Origin: Congeria kusceri
Lineage: Eukaryota; Mollusca; Bivalvia; Myida; Dreissenidae
NCBI GenBank assembly: GCA_027627225.1
Contig: CM051033.1
Span: 13,378,058-13,442,057, forward strand
Direction of reading: 5' to 3'
Length of the DNA: 64,000 bases
Of this stretch, positions 1 through 11,150 are shown piece after piece; the stretch's first letter is position 1; the number at the start of each line of letters is the position of its first letter. The position numbers and the translations under genes were made by a program. A model generated the notes under the pieces. That model made no database searches, was not told where the DNA came from, and was given only the letters and a program-made list of their open reading frames with translations.

Positions 1-544
1 AAGATGTACAATTTCAAAAAATTACTTGTTAACACACATCTTAAATTTTCCTGAAGACGTTTTCGAGTTGAAATTGTTGACATGTGTACGTCCGAGATGT
101 ACAATTTCATAAATTCCATTGTTTACGTTACATAATGTCATAATATCTGGTTCGGGCATTTTGCTTAATTCACTGGTTTATAATTTACATGTTATGTGCG
201 TGTATGAAAGCATGTTGTAACTTCTTAAATATTTAATATGTATATTGTATCTTGACCTCTCCAGCAATGTTAATGGAGCGTTGAAAATTGCTGACCGTTC
301 CATTAATTTAATATACTAACAAAACAAAACACTCATCCGTAAACAATGGCAAGTAAATTAAAAAAAAAAAAATACATGTAATATAGACAGTCGGATTTAC
401 TACACACACTGTTAACAATGCGTTCAAAACGTATGCGTTTCAAATCAGATTATTTGACTGCCTTTAATAACGTGTGTTCTTCTTTATTGCAAACAAATAT
501 TTAATTTTTCATCTGAACAAAGACAACCGATGTTCATCTGTCCC
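1..544. other. Non-coding flank downstream of the GPCR gene
   Basis: No supported gene. The 15-base string agatgtacaatttca occurs at 2-16 and again at 95-109, so there is a small local duplication. The open frame that begins near 530 on the plus strand is the antisense of the GPCR C-terminus and is not a gene. Confidence 0.5.
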
Positions 545-1426
545 TCACTGTACGCATCGGCACCTGAGGACGTTTTTAACGTACACGCGAAACTCCCTAT
601 TACAGGATCCTATAATGAAAGTATTCACGCTGCTATTCAGAACGTACGTATGAAACAGCAAGTTCAACCACCATGGGTACTCATACTTCTTCAAGGGCGT
701 GGTGAATCCGATAACACAGTAGGGGATAAGACTCAGGAGAGAGACAAATGCCAGGAGAAATACCATAAGTGTAATTTTACGACTTATGTCCTTGTTGATT
801 TTCCTTGGACGCTGTTTCACTGCTTTTTCTTGACGGATTCCATTGCGTGTGTCGTCCGTTGTTGTGGGATTATGAAATTGTATAGGTCCGAAACTCTCTT
901 CTGTGCTTTTCATGGCTGATTGAAAGTCCTCAAGTGTTGTATTCGAATCCAACGCAGTATTCGAATGATCACTGATATGGTATACGCACATTGTTGGTTG
1001 AGACCTGTAAACCTTTCGGGCAATAAGCGTGTACATCACGACAAGAGATGTTAAACATAGGACGACCATCACGATCTTGAAGATATTGAAGACTTGCATG
1101 AGTCGGTACACATCCTCAGAATTAGAGTCACGACAATAATGTCCTTTAAGGGTAACATTTGCCTCCTTGATTTGCACATCATATTCCTCTATCTTAGCTA
1201 TAAAATAATCGGGAATTGAAACCAAACAAGAGAATGTTATTAATCCAGCTGTCAATAACTTGCAACGGAATTGTGTGATCTTCCATTTTGAAAAGGGTTC
1301 ATATACTGTGCAAAATCGGTCGACTCCAACCAGAAACACTATCATTAAAGAACTTGTGACCGATGCACAGCTACCTAATCTCGTCAGTTTGCAAGCGATT
1401 TCGCTGGTGAATGTTGCTGTGTAAAG
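545..1426 (-). pseudogene. Rhodopsin-type GPCR, TM3 to C-terminus (3' part, separated by a retrotransposon)
   Basis: On the minus strand this encodes the last two thirds of a class A G-protein-coupled receptor. It starts just before the extracellular cysteine of TM3 (IACKL). Exactly 25 residues after that cysteine comes the DRF triplet that replaces DRY, which is the normal C3.25 to R3.50 spacing. TM4 and TM5 follow, then a long third cytoplasmic loop of roughly 80 residues rich in polar residues, TM6 (LMVFLLAFVSLLSLIPYCV) and TM7 ending NSSVNTFII, the position of NPxxY. A basic, Cys-containing tail (RCRCVQ) precedes the stop at 545-547. The open frame continues into the neighbouring element as antisense of reverse transcriptase, so the first roughly 100 residues of the uninterrupted frame are not receptor. 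The start lies at 3433, in the same codon register. Ligand unknown; peptide-receptor-like by general look only. Confidence 0.8.
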
Positions 1427-3186
1427 TATGAGAGGCAAAACTTTACGGGTAATAAGGGATATGTACTCGAAAGTGCAAGCTTGTATAAAAGGGTGTAGCT
1501 CATATTCTGAAATCTTCGAAGTCGCTGTAGGTTTAAAACAAGGCGAAGTAATGTCGCCGATACTATTTTCTCTCTTCCTAGAAGATCTCGAATTATTCCT
1601 CTGTGATGATATTAATAGTGGCCTATCGATAGATGATTTGACTTTTATCTTGATGCTATTTGCAGATGATATGGTTATCCTCGCGAAAACTGCAGCAGAT
1701 CTCCAACACAGTCTAAATCGTCTACACATTTACTGTAATTCATGGGGACTTGAGGTTAACCCCGACAAAAGCAAAGTCGTAGTATTTAGAAAACGAGGTC
1801 CTTTAAAACATGAAGAAAAATGGGTTTACAATAATATCCCGTTAGAAGTTGTAGATGATTTTAACTATTTAGGAACTGTTTTTAATTATACAGGTAGCTC
1901 CGTTCTGAATTGCGAAACCATTTCTGGTAAAGGACTGAAAGCTCTTAATACTCTTATGAGTAATATCAAAACAGCCCTTTTAAAACCTAGTACCATATGT
2001 CAATTATTTGACGCATTTGTAGGATCAGTTTTGAGTTATGGTTGCGAAGTATGGGTTTTGGCAAATCCACAAAAGTAGAGCGAATTCATTTGAAATTTTG
2101 TAAAAATCTTCTTAAAGTTAAACAATCTACATGTACAATGGCAATATACGGTGAACTTGGCCGATTCCCACTTCATATCAATAGACACACACGCATAATA
2201 AAATACTGGCTAAAGTTATTAAATAGTCACAATATTATTATTAATCGGTTGTACCAAGCGTTGCTAGATGATTTTAACAAAGGCAAATCTAACTGGCTAA
2301 CTGATGTTAAGTCTCTGTTAGATAGCAATGGATTTTCATATGTTTGGATTACACCGCATTCAGTTAACGAGAAAAGTTTCCATATAGAATTTAAACAAAG
2401 ACTACACGATCAATTCAAACAATCGTGGTATACAGCCATAAATATTAGTAGATCTATGTGCACGTATAAATTGTTTAAAACTGACTATGAATTTGAATGT
2501 TACCTTGATAAAGTTCCACTAAGATATCGCATTGTATTATCCAAATTGAGATTGTCATCTCACCAATTAAAAATCGAAACTGGACGTCATGGTAATAACA
2601 GAATCGAACATTGTAACAGATATTGTACTTTTTGTAATAAAAATGATATTGAGGACGAGTACCATTTTATATGTATCTGCCCACTGTATATAGATATTCG
2701 TAAAAAATATATTAGTAAATATTATTATACTAAGCCCAGTATGGTCAAATTTATAAATTTATTTAAATCTAAAAGCTATAAAACTATATTAAACCTTTGT
2801 AAATATACATACCATGCTTTTAACAGACGAAAAATTATGATCAATTTCGTCCAATAACTACTCATTTGTGTTGTTTTCTTTTGTACACATTTGTCATTCT
2901 TCTTTCGTACTTTTTCGTCTATAACTTATAAGTCCCTCCTCGGGGAGTGAATCTTGTTTATAAACTACGTTGTAATTTACTATATATCTACTGTTTGATA
3001 TTCATATAGAATTATTGAATTATTAACTACGTGTTTGTTAAAATTCTTCTGTTATAAAGTGTGTATATATGTACATATATTATACGTTGTCATGTGTTTA
3101 TAATTGTTATGCATTGGATCATGTTATGAGGAACATGTATATATGTTCAAGTAACTGAATAAAATATTCTGTTCTGTTCTGTTCTG
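1427..3186 (+). mobile_element. 5'-truncated CR1/L2-like non-LTR retrotransposon inserted in the GPCR gene
   Basis: A retroelement copy of about 1.76 kb lies in opposite orientation to the receptor gene. It begins inside the reverse transcriptase, so the endonuclease and ORF1 are missing. It ends with an untranslated region and a 3' tail of short repeats (tctgttctgttctgttctg, about 3168-3186) instead of poly(A), as is usual for CR1/L2-type elements. The 5' limit is set by where receptor reading stops making sense (about 1426) and the 3' limit by where it resumes (about 3187). I found no convincing long target-site duplication; a tgtaaa string is present near both ends. Removing about 1761 bases would restore the receptor frame, but the exact junction is uncertain by a few bases. 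Confidence 0.85.
1428..2857 (+). pseudogene. Reverse transcriptase C-terminal part of the inserted element (frameshifted)
   Basis: Two overlapping frames make one decayed polymerase. 1428-2078 carries the palm with an intact FADD catalytic motif (about residues 78-81), followed by a region like NPDKSKVVVF and the FNYLG stretch typical of this RT family. Near 2053 the frame shifts: the text after GCEVW continues in the 2042-2857 frame (GFGKSTKVERIHLKFCKNLL), consistent with loss of one G in the run tgggttttgg. The second part holds the connection and C-terminal region, ending with a Cys/His cluster (CRYCTFCNKNDIEDEYHF followed by CICP) as in CR1/L2 elements. With no endonuclease and a frameshift, the copy cannot be autonomous. 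Confidence 0.85.
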
Positions 3187-3433
3187 TCGTGATAGTTGTA
3201 AATGTAATTAAACCCGTTATCCAATCAATCATTGAAAGACAAACAAGCAGCAGATTTGTCGTTGATTTATGCATATTGCTTTTATAACATGCAAACGATA
3301 AAGCGTTGCTTATAAGTCCAACAAAACATGATACGGAAACAAATACCACAGCAGGAATGTTCTCCAGCACCTTTTGGTTATTATAAAATTCCAACGAATT
3401 GTCAAAATATCCTGTGCAACACGTATTATACAT
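3187..3433 (-). pseudogene. Rhodopsin-type GPCR, N-terminus to TM2 (5' part)
   Basis: Starting at the ATG at 3433, the minus strand encodes a short extracellular N-terminus with Asn and Cys residues. TM1 contains the conserved asparagine (GLISNALSF). The first cytoplasmic loop is short (KSNMHKSTTN). TM2 has the conserved aspartate (LLLVCLSMIDW). Receptor reading stops after LITFTTIT, where the CR1-like element begins. From the TM2 aspartate to the TM3 cysteine in the other half there would be about 26 residues, matching class A receptors. The two halves together give about 375 residues, a normal class A length, so only the insertion seems to break the gene. No second exon is needed. Confidence 0.8.
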
Positions 3434-3467
3434 TTTTGATATCAGAAAAAATACTTCTATACGTAAG

Positions 3468-3585
3468 TAGCCAAAAGGAAGTTTGAACTATATTTTAAAC
3501 GGTTTTCACTATGTTATAACCATATATAGCCAAAAGGAAGTTTGAAATATATTTGAAACGGTTTTCACTATGTTATAACTATAAA
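3468..3585. repeat. 59-bp tandem duplication, two copies
   Basis: The unit starting tagccaaaaggaagtttga and containing acggttttcactatgttata occurs at 3468-3526 and 3527-3585 with only a few differences. Confidence 0.9.
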
Positions 3586-4963
3586 TAATATATAATCCAT
3601 GCAACAAACTAGCACAACAACCACATAATTGGTAACACATAATTAGTGACTTCCATAAATGTGCACTGCGCACAAAGACGGAACATATGTAAGGGCTGAC
3701 AGGGGCGTACCTTGGGTTAAAAAAATGACACAAAAGGCGGAATCTACAAAACGACGCTGCAAGCGATAATTTGGGCCATGAGTGTTTATACTCGTATGTG
3801 GCTACAAACAACTAGCTTCAGCTAAACCCCGATTATAAAAATATTTGTATAATAGGTGTGTGTTTCATGAAATGTATTTCATATTGACGTAATCGACTCG
3901 TTAAACAATGAAGTATTAACACAGCCACGAAAGATCCCCTAACCCCCAACCCCCCTGTTGTTTTTCTTGGAATTTTTTGGCATATTTGAATTTTTCATCT
4001 CCAAAAAAATGTATAGGCACGTGTCTATAGTGCCAAAAGGATGCTACGCCCGTGGCTGATGTATGATCAAGATTTTAAATGCAATAACCACTATTGATTG
4101 CAATCATCATAACGCGAATACCATATAAGCGCATTCGATGCCTTCGATATGTATCGTCTCAAGTTAGGCACTTCAAATAATATAATTTGAATGACTGATA
4201 TACATATTTGTAAGATGAATAACTTGTAGTTATCTTCAATTGTAAGTGTGTATTTAACGTAGACCACTGACAAAAGACCCAATTAACAGATACTTTATTA
4301 TATATGCGCTATCGCTATATGAAAACGTTCATATAATTAACACAATTAATCATTTAGCATACATTCTATTTCAAGTGTGGACTGTCGTTTAATTTACCGG
4401 TAATTGCTTGTATTTGGTAAATACAATGTGCATATCTGATCATGTTTGAATTCGTTTAGCTGATTGAAATACAATATTATTAATTTCGCCAAGCATCATA
4501 TTACGCCGTTAAAAGCGAATCTAGGTCAAAAGTGATATTATACAGCTACGCCGAAAACATTTGTCTACATACAATTTAAGTTACCGAGCAGTGTCGAGTA
4601 AACAAATACTCATCTTGTCCTGGTGCTATAATCTTGTAAGATTGTAAGCATTGATCAGAAAGATTACTAAACGTACGCAGACTATGTTAACTGCGATGAA
4701 TATGTGCAGTTGGAGAAAAATAACGTCAAATTATCGCTCTATTTGAAAATTATTAAATATATAATAACTAAATTGATAAATCAATAAATATGGATGTCTA
4801 CATTTACATTAAAATCTGCATCCGAGTATTCAACATAAACGTTGATATCAGACTTTAATAAGTTTTCACTTTTAAAAAAGTTGATATATAACACGATTTA
4901 AGCTCTCAGACCAGTTACGTTAAAAAAATGATATTAACGTAAACCACAAGTCAGCGTTACCTT
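3586..4963. other. Non-coding AT-rich DNA
   Basis: No reading frame or RNA gene that I can support. Short frames on the minus strand at 3509-3811 and 4091-4282 have no recognisable motifs and look like chance. Confidence 0.5.
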
Positions 4964-5101
4964 AAGTACGGCACTACAAAACCTGTAAAGTTTCGTGAGG
5001 CTTGTCTCAGGCGTTCGCGCTTGGCAACAGTAAAGTACGGCACTACAAAACCTGTTAAGTTTCGTGAGGCTTGTCTCAGGCGTACGCGCTTGGCAGCAGT
5101 A
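4964..5101. repeat. 69-bp tandem duplication, two copies
   Basis: The unit aagtacggcactacaaaacc... ending in a GC-richer stretch (ctcaggcgt.cgcgcttggca) is present at 4964-5032 and 5033-5101 with about five differences. It is GC-richer than its surroundings. Confidence 0.9.
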
Positions 5102-6284
5102 AAACGCGTACATGTATATCGCCCACACTGACGTTATCATCATACTTATAATAATACATATAAAGGGAAGGATCTGTTCATGACATAAGGAAAAGTATGA
5201 TAGCCAACGGACTGAAACTTAACGGTTCCACCGTTGCCACGAAGATGCAATTTTTAGATTTTTAAACGATAATTAGTGCAAACAGTTTTACACAGCTTAA
5301 AATGCATATCTTTGCATAAAACATAATATTAAAATAAAAAACGTGGAATTGTTTTCCACACAAAATGTGTAAGAACAAATCCCATGGAAAAAATGGAAGT
5401 CCCCTGGGAAAAATGATAATCCCAAGGTAGTATTTAAAAAAAATCCCGTGGGAAAGCCAGTTTTGCACATGCATTTAATAATGTAAGAAATGTATAATTT
5501 ATGTGAAAATCATCAATTATTGATCTCAATTAAACGTTTCAAATTATATTTTGTGTTAAACAGTTATATCTCAATGAAAATGGTACTCAACGTTCGCAAA
5601 GTGTTTTTTTCTCCGGTGGTTCTTAATGTATGAAGTTTCAATGCAATATCTCAATTCATTATCGTGTTAACGAGCAAAAACCCTTTTATATTTTTAGTAA
5701 GAGTTACTTAGAGCTTTGCTGTTCATAGTTTATCCCAAGCGAGGTCTATATGTATCATGTAAGGTAAAATATATGCGTGAAATTTCATTACAATAGCTCA
5801 ATCGGTTCTCTAGTTTTGTCTATGGAGTCTTGGATGTAAAATGTTAATGTAGGTATCAGAAACCATTTCTTCGGTATACCGGTGAATGTTCTCAGGTCCC
5901 CTTCAGGCCTAGGAACAATATATTGCAATAACATATTATATGTGCAGAGTGTTGTGATAACTGCTGGTCTACTGTTTATTTAAGTCTGTATTTGGATTTT
6001 GGTAATAAGAAATACATGTACTTCTTTTTCTTTCACTCTGACCTACTAATGGAAACTACATAGTCTATTTGGAATTTGGTTATTTTTAGCAGGAAGTTTA
6101 TTTAAATAAAACACTGTTAAAAAGTGGAAATATTCATAATTTTCAGTTCATTTGCTAAGTCATTTTGCATAACTTAATATTTTTATATGTTTCTAAAATT
6201 GTTTCTGAAATTGTATATGCATATATATTACATGTTAACAGAGATATATGTTACACATGTTAATGTTTATATTGTTGCTTTCAA
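5102..6284. other. Non-coding DNA with possible old repeat
   Basis: No gene. Several phrases at 5560-5830 recur with variation (caatatctcaat, caatagctcaatc, each after a stretch like gaa..ttcaat), which suggests an old internally repetitive element that I cannot name. Confidence 0.35.
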
Positions 6285-6369
6285 TTGTAGTCGGTTTAAA
6301 AGCTCATGCGAGCTTAACTTGTTTTGTTATTTGTCTTGCCGACTTTAAATAAATTGTATCTTATCTTAA
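6285..6369 (+). mobile_element. Possible 3' end of a non-LTR retroelement
   Basis: The stretch ends in taaataaattgtatcttatctta, an AATAAA-like signal followed by a short reiterated tail, as seen at 3' ends of CR1/L2-type elements. No coding sequence remains upstream, so the assignment rests on the tail alone. Confidence 0.3.
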
Positions 6370-7805
6370 CAAATCTAGTATGCACGCGATTTAACTGATT
6401 TTGATCAAACATTACGGCACAAAATCAGTGTAACCGCTTGCATAGTAGATGAGTTATTGCTGCAACATATCGACACAGAGTGAAATGATCGGGTTATTAT
6501 TCACTGGTATTCTATACTCATTCACCGCATAGATGGAAATAAAAGAAAATCATACTTACGAACAGAAAATTCATTCACTATTTACGTTTTATTAGGACTA
6601 GTATTAAAAAAATTATACAATTTATATTAGTATTTATTAACAACTTAATGTCAATATCGCAAGTTAACAAATTAAATAAACTAATCATCTTAAAACAGAC
6701 GCTGCCTTCTGTTCGTTGTTTCTAATATGAGCATATAAATTAAGGAAAAAATAAACACAGATTCTTGATATTTTCCTGTTTTGGAAGAGATAAAACTGTT
6801 TATGAAAATACATGTATACTAATTTGTGTCACAAAACGACGACCTTTTTGTTACTTGTGACGCCAATTGAAGAAATCAATTGACATTTCCCTCACTAGCA
6901 TGTCATAACACGATTAGCCAATGTAAAAACATTAGTCCGCCTCAAATATATGTAAAAATAAACACATTTTACCTTGAAGTGTGTATGTACGATCTTATTT
7001 TTCATAGACTGCAGTTTCCATTCTAAGGCATCAGTACAACGGCAATATTTTAGACAGAAGAACAGAAAGAAGCCACTGCATTTGTGATAGGTTCTCTTCC
7101 AACTCAATAATACAAGAAAATCCAATAACAGCCCTGTTCGTCTGTCTGTGACTGCTACTTAAAAAAAATGTCAGATGTGGAAATCTTTATAAATTGGAAT
7201 TTTATATGAGTAAGTCATTAAATATGAATACATAACATATAATAAGGACATCTTACAAACTTTCCAACTAAATGTGTTATCCAACTAAATGTTTAAAGAA
7301 AAACATTGATCCAAATGTTGCATTTAAATTATTGACATTTAGTATGTAAAACTGATTAGTTTGCACAGTCTGAGACTGCATTACAATTTCAGTAAAGAAT
7401 TTTTCAGGTGCATGCACATGTTTCTTAGTTTTGTGTATACTGGAATCATGCGTATATTGCCTTTTTCGTGATAAGAAGAATCATTAAAATACATAGACGT
7501 GTCTTTATTTAACCTTTTAACCTTAAAAATATGAACATATGCAAATACATTGATAATAATCATAATGCATATTTATATAATTATTGTGGTAGTCAACATG
7601 TTCGTACTTAAACATTTTGTATTTTAAGCAATGAATGGACAAAGGTATATCAGTAGATTGCAGTTACGTACATTAACATTGTTTCATTATTTGCTAGAAA
7701 CATTATTTGTTTATTCTATAATATAAGTGAGCACACTTAAGAACGAACTTATATGTGAATGAACTTTGTTAATTGTTTGTTTGATTTGAAATTATAAATC
7801 AAATA
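6370..7805. other. Non-coding AT-rich DNA
   Basis: No supported gene or RNA. The minus-strand frames at 6895-7125 and 7381-7563 lack any family signature. Confidence 0.5.
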
Positions 7806-8121
7806 AAGTTTATTTGTTTGTTTGTTTTGTTGGGGTTTTCGCTGTTTTTAACAGTATTTCAGTCATATCACGGCGGATAGTTAACCTACTGACACTTTTC
7901 CTGGGCAAGCTTAGCCGATCTAAGCGGTTTATTGGTACTAAGTGCACATACCTATGCCAGTAACTGACAACTGCCCTACTTGAATCAGAGGTACGACGAG
8001 AATGGCCGTAGAAATAAATTCATGACCAATCCGCACACAAGTTATGTGGCCGGGCTTGGGTTCGAACTCGCGATCCCCGGATTGACAGTCTAGCGCTCTA
8101 CCAACTGAGCTAGCCGGACCC
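7806..8121 (-). mobile_element. tRNA-derived SINE with Deu-like core
   Basis: Read on the minus strand, the element opens with a tRNA-like head: an A box (GGCTAGCTCAGTTGGTAGAG), an anticodon-loop region CTGTCAA, and a B box (GAGTTCGAACCC). The T stem no longer pairs, so this is not a working tRNA. After about 150 bp of body comes a segment matching the conserved core I know from molluscan Deu-type SINEs (CCGCCGTGATATGACTGAAA, then TACTGTTAAAA). The element ends in a (CAAA)n tail at about 7806-7826. Family placement is from memory of the core motif. Confidence 0.75.
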
Positions 8122-8214
8122 GGAAAATAAAGGTTAAACAAGTAGGATCAAATGTGTTAATTATGTGTATGTCCAATGATAATATCACTTATAAGTTGTC
8201 ATAAATAAAATGTG

Positions 8215-8470
8215 GCGCGTCGTGAGAAAACCGGTCTTAATGCATGTGCGTAAAGTGTCGTCGCGGATTAGCCTGTGCAGTCCGCACAGGCTAATCCAGG
8301 ACGGCACTTTCCGCTTTTATGGTATTTTCTGTTTCAAGGAAGTCTCTTCTAAACATACATACACTGTAAGCGGAAAGTGCCGCCCCGGATTAGCCTGTGT
8401 GGACTGCACAGGCTAATCCGGGACGACACTTTACGCACATGCATTTAGTCCGGTTTTCCCACGACGCGCC
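8215..8470. mobile_element. Palindromic MITE-like repeat (256 bp)
   Basis: The outer 21 bases (ggcgcgtcgtgagaaaaccgg, 8215-8235) pair with the last 21 (8450-8470) with one mismatch. Inside each half sits a second hairpin built from cggattagcctgtgcagtcc and its complement, plus gtaaagtgtcgt/acgacactttac. The whole element can fold as a two-hairpin structure. There is no coding capacity. I recognise this repeat family from dreissenid mussel sequence. Mobility class is unknown; a clear target-site duplication is not visible. Confidence 0.85.
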
Positions 8471-8593
8471 TGCAATGTTTTTTGTCAAGATTCCAGTCAT
8501 ATCACTATAATAGGCTTGTTTTGTGATTTATTCTTGGCTAAGTGTGAGGTTCGGCATGCCTTTTAACCGGTTTAAACCACCAATGCTTTGCAT

Positions 8594-9675
8594 TGACTTT
8601 CCGAAGCGATTCCAGAGAACACTGCTGTGTTCAGAATGAATACTCGGATATGCTATGCAGGACTCTGCAGACTGCTGCTTGAGAGAGGGTTCCCTTCACA
8701 TTTCCAGGCCCTGTGTGTTGATGGCATTGGAGACTTTCTTTATAGCAGTGACCTGTTTGTTAATTTGTTGAAGAATTTACAATTTGTGCCAGGAGCCGTT
8801 TACCATGAACGCGCAGGACCCTCATTACCGTGTTCAGCTGGACCATATAAATTTGATTTGGTACACGCAGTGCGCTGCATTTGCCCTAGCATCCTGCTGA
8901 GATGGGCTGAACGACATCGACGTTGGCCACCACCTGATATCGTTCAGAAGGTCGTATCAATGGGAGCATTTGTAACTCCGGTTGGGTTTAAAGGGAGTGA
9001 ATATAAACATGTTGAATGGAGGATTTGCTTCAACACGGGTGAGACACTACTGATGAGCAATCTTAATGACACTCAGGTGAAAATATACGTCATGTTAAAA
9101 ATGGTCGTAAAGGACGTAATGAATCCACTTAAAAAGAGATAACATCGTACACATTGAAAAACATAGTATTATGGCAGGCGGAGAACAACCCACAGACATT
9201 GTTTCATGAAAGGAGTTTGTTTCACTGGCTATAGGATGGACTTGCAGGACTAAGAACTGCTATATCGACCAGATACCTGCCATATTATATGATACCGGAT
9301 AGAAATCTGATGGCAGCCTGAAGATTGGAGGATGAGCAGCAGCGAACATGGGAATCAATTATCACGGACATGATGGGTGAAGGCCCTAGGATAATACTGA
9401 GATTGCAGAAGATACGACAAGCCGTTATATCGCACCCGGAGCCGCCACTGTTGCACAGCAAGAGGAGCGTGGAGCTAGAGATGCTGCAGCTGGGATTCTT
9501 GACCAGAAGGGAACAAATCAGAGATGTGAAATTTGTGGTTGATATGTCTGATATTTGTTTGCAGGAAATGCAGAGACGTACCGATGAAATAGTAAAGGAG
9601 GTCCGTCAACGTATGCACATGGAAGGGAGTCGAATCAATAATTTCACTTTGATACAACGCAGAATGCTGGTTTAA
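8594..9675 (+). pseudogene. Mab-21 / cGAS-like (cGLR) C-terminal region, broken
   Basis: The frame open from about 8594 to 9142 matches the C-terminal half of the Mab-21 domain family, which includes the cGAS-like nucleotidyltransferases used in innate immunity and is strongly expanded in bivalves. Landmarks are VPGAVYHERAGPSLP, FDLVHAVRC, WAERHRRWPPPDIV, VEWRICFNTGETLL and QVKIYVMLKMVVKDV. Near 9138 the frame shifts, and the family pattern continues in another frame (EITSYTLKNIVLWQAENNP, then AISTRYLPYYMIPDRNLMA). That frame has in-frame stops near 9230 and 9319. The rest (EDEQQRTWESIITDMMGEGP ...) runs to a stop at 9675. The N-terminal catalytic lobe with the metal-binding residues is absent: a MITE lies about 120 bp upstream. 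It could be the last exon of a decayed gene or an old partial retrocopy. It is not functional as read. Confidence 0.8.
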
Positions 9676-10989
9676 TGAAAATAAAATGAACATATCATGC
9701 ACAAACTTTGTCATTGAAAACTTAAAATGCTGTGATTGGTTTTGATTGCCGTTGTAGTCAAACAAAACCAACATGTTTTTTGATAAATACGCTTGTTTTG
9801 GTTATGTTTTCATTGCATTTGTATTTTAATCCTACTCTTTGTTTAAACATGGATACATTGAAATGTATGAATTATCCTGTATTTAAAAAATCAATATAAT
9901 AAATAACAATATGTTTAAATCTTCAGGTGATTATAATTTATACATGTGATTATGTTTTGCCCAACACACTGTTAGTTGTACATTCCAAGAAACTCAAGAC
10001 AAAGCGTCATTCATTTAAGTGGTGCTTTTTGCTGTTCATGCCATTCAAACTCCATATCACCCTCTTAATGCAAAGAAGGAGTCAGTTGACTGTTTCTAGT
10101 TTTTGAGAAAAAAAACCCACAGATTTAAAGTTTGAATGTAATTTATAAATCAAAGAAATGTCCTATAGAAGTGACTTTTGTCACATATCTTTGTATAGAA
10201 GTTTTAAATTCATGAACGTATTAACTTTGAAATGATAAAGGATTTGTCAGTTTATTGCTTTTAAGCAAATGACTCATTTTTTAATCATCCAATATTATAT
10301 TTTTACAGTGCTAAAAGAAGACATTTGCAACATGTATGTATTATAAGTTAACAATTCGAATGTATGTTCCATTTAGCAGAAAGAGGCAGTGAAAAGTTTT
10401 ATTTTAAATGGAATATTAACAGTTAAGAATATTTAGTTTGTTTACGCTTTATTAAAATATTTAGTGTAATTGTAGTTCATAACAAATTAATATCACGTAT
10501 GTTCCTATACTGTTTTACTATTTCTAGTTCTTTATTTACTTCATGTGTTAAACACTTGCACGTTTTTGCTGCTTTCGTAAGTGCTGATGAAGTGCCCTAC
10601 CTCTGTAACGATGTAGTGTTTTTCCTTAGTTGTCTTTGACCGAGAAAACTAACAGACAATGTCTTGCGATTATAAGTTCAACCCACAAGGCATTGAAGCT
10701 GGTCCTCTTGGTCCAAACTATCTTGAAACATCCAAAGTAATACTTCAATCCGTTTGCACTTTAAACGATTTATTTTACGAACACGAATTGTCGCCCTTTT
10801 GTTTACATTAGTTTTCCAGCTGTCGTCTGATGTTAATTTATACTAATGTAACTGCTATTGATCATTAAGCACATTTAAAAATGTTGTTTTACCTGTATAA
10901 AGTATTAATATCCAGTAATCACACTAAAGTATTTTAGTATTTAATATGTTATGTAAGAAGTGGTCAGCGTTTTATTCTCCGCCATTTTG
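9676..10989. other. Non-coding AT-rich DNA
   Basis: No supported gene. A short minus-strand frame at 9475-9774 is antisense to the Mab-21 relic and its flank. Confidence 0.5.
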
Positions 10990-11150
10990 TTCCGATGGCC
11001 GACTGTGGCCGATTTTTGGCCGAAATGTGTACGGTTGTCCGCGGCCAGTTTTCGAACGATTGGTCGAACACATTTCGGCCAGTTTTCGATTCTTGGTTGG
11101 CCGTTTTGTGTTCGATCGGCCCAAAAACGAACGTCCGGCCAAGATTCGAT
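10990..11150. repeat. GGCC-rich tract with inverted repeat
   Basis: The motif ggcc occurs about ten times in 160 bases. A perfect 13-base inverted repeat, ggccgaaatgtgt (11018-11030) and acacatttcggcc (11068-11080), could form a hairpin with a 37-base loop. The phrase cggccagttttcga appears twice (about 11042 and 11077). Much GC-richer than its surroundings. All three frames are partly open only because stop codons are rare in such sequence. Confidence 0.6.

Noticed and set aside
530..919. Plus-strand frame of 129 codons
   Set aside because: It is the antisense of the receptor C-terminus, whose motifs are unmistakable on the other strand.
8627..9142. Treating the Mab-21 frame as an intact small gene
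   Set aside because: The family pattern continues past the stop in another frame with two more stops, and the N-terminal catalytic half is missing.
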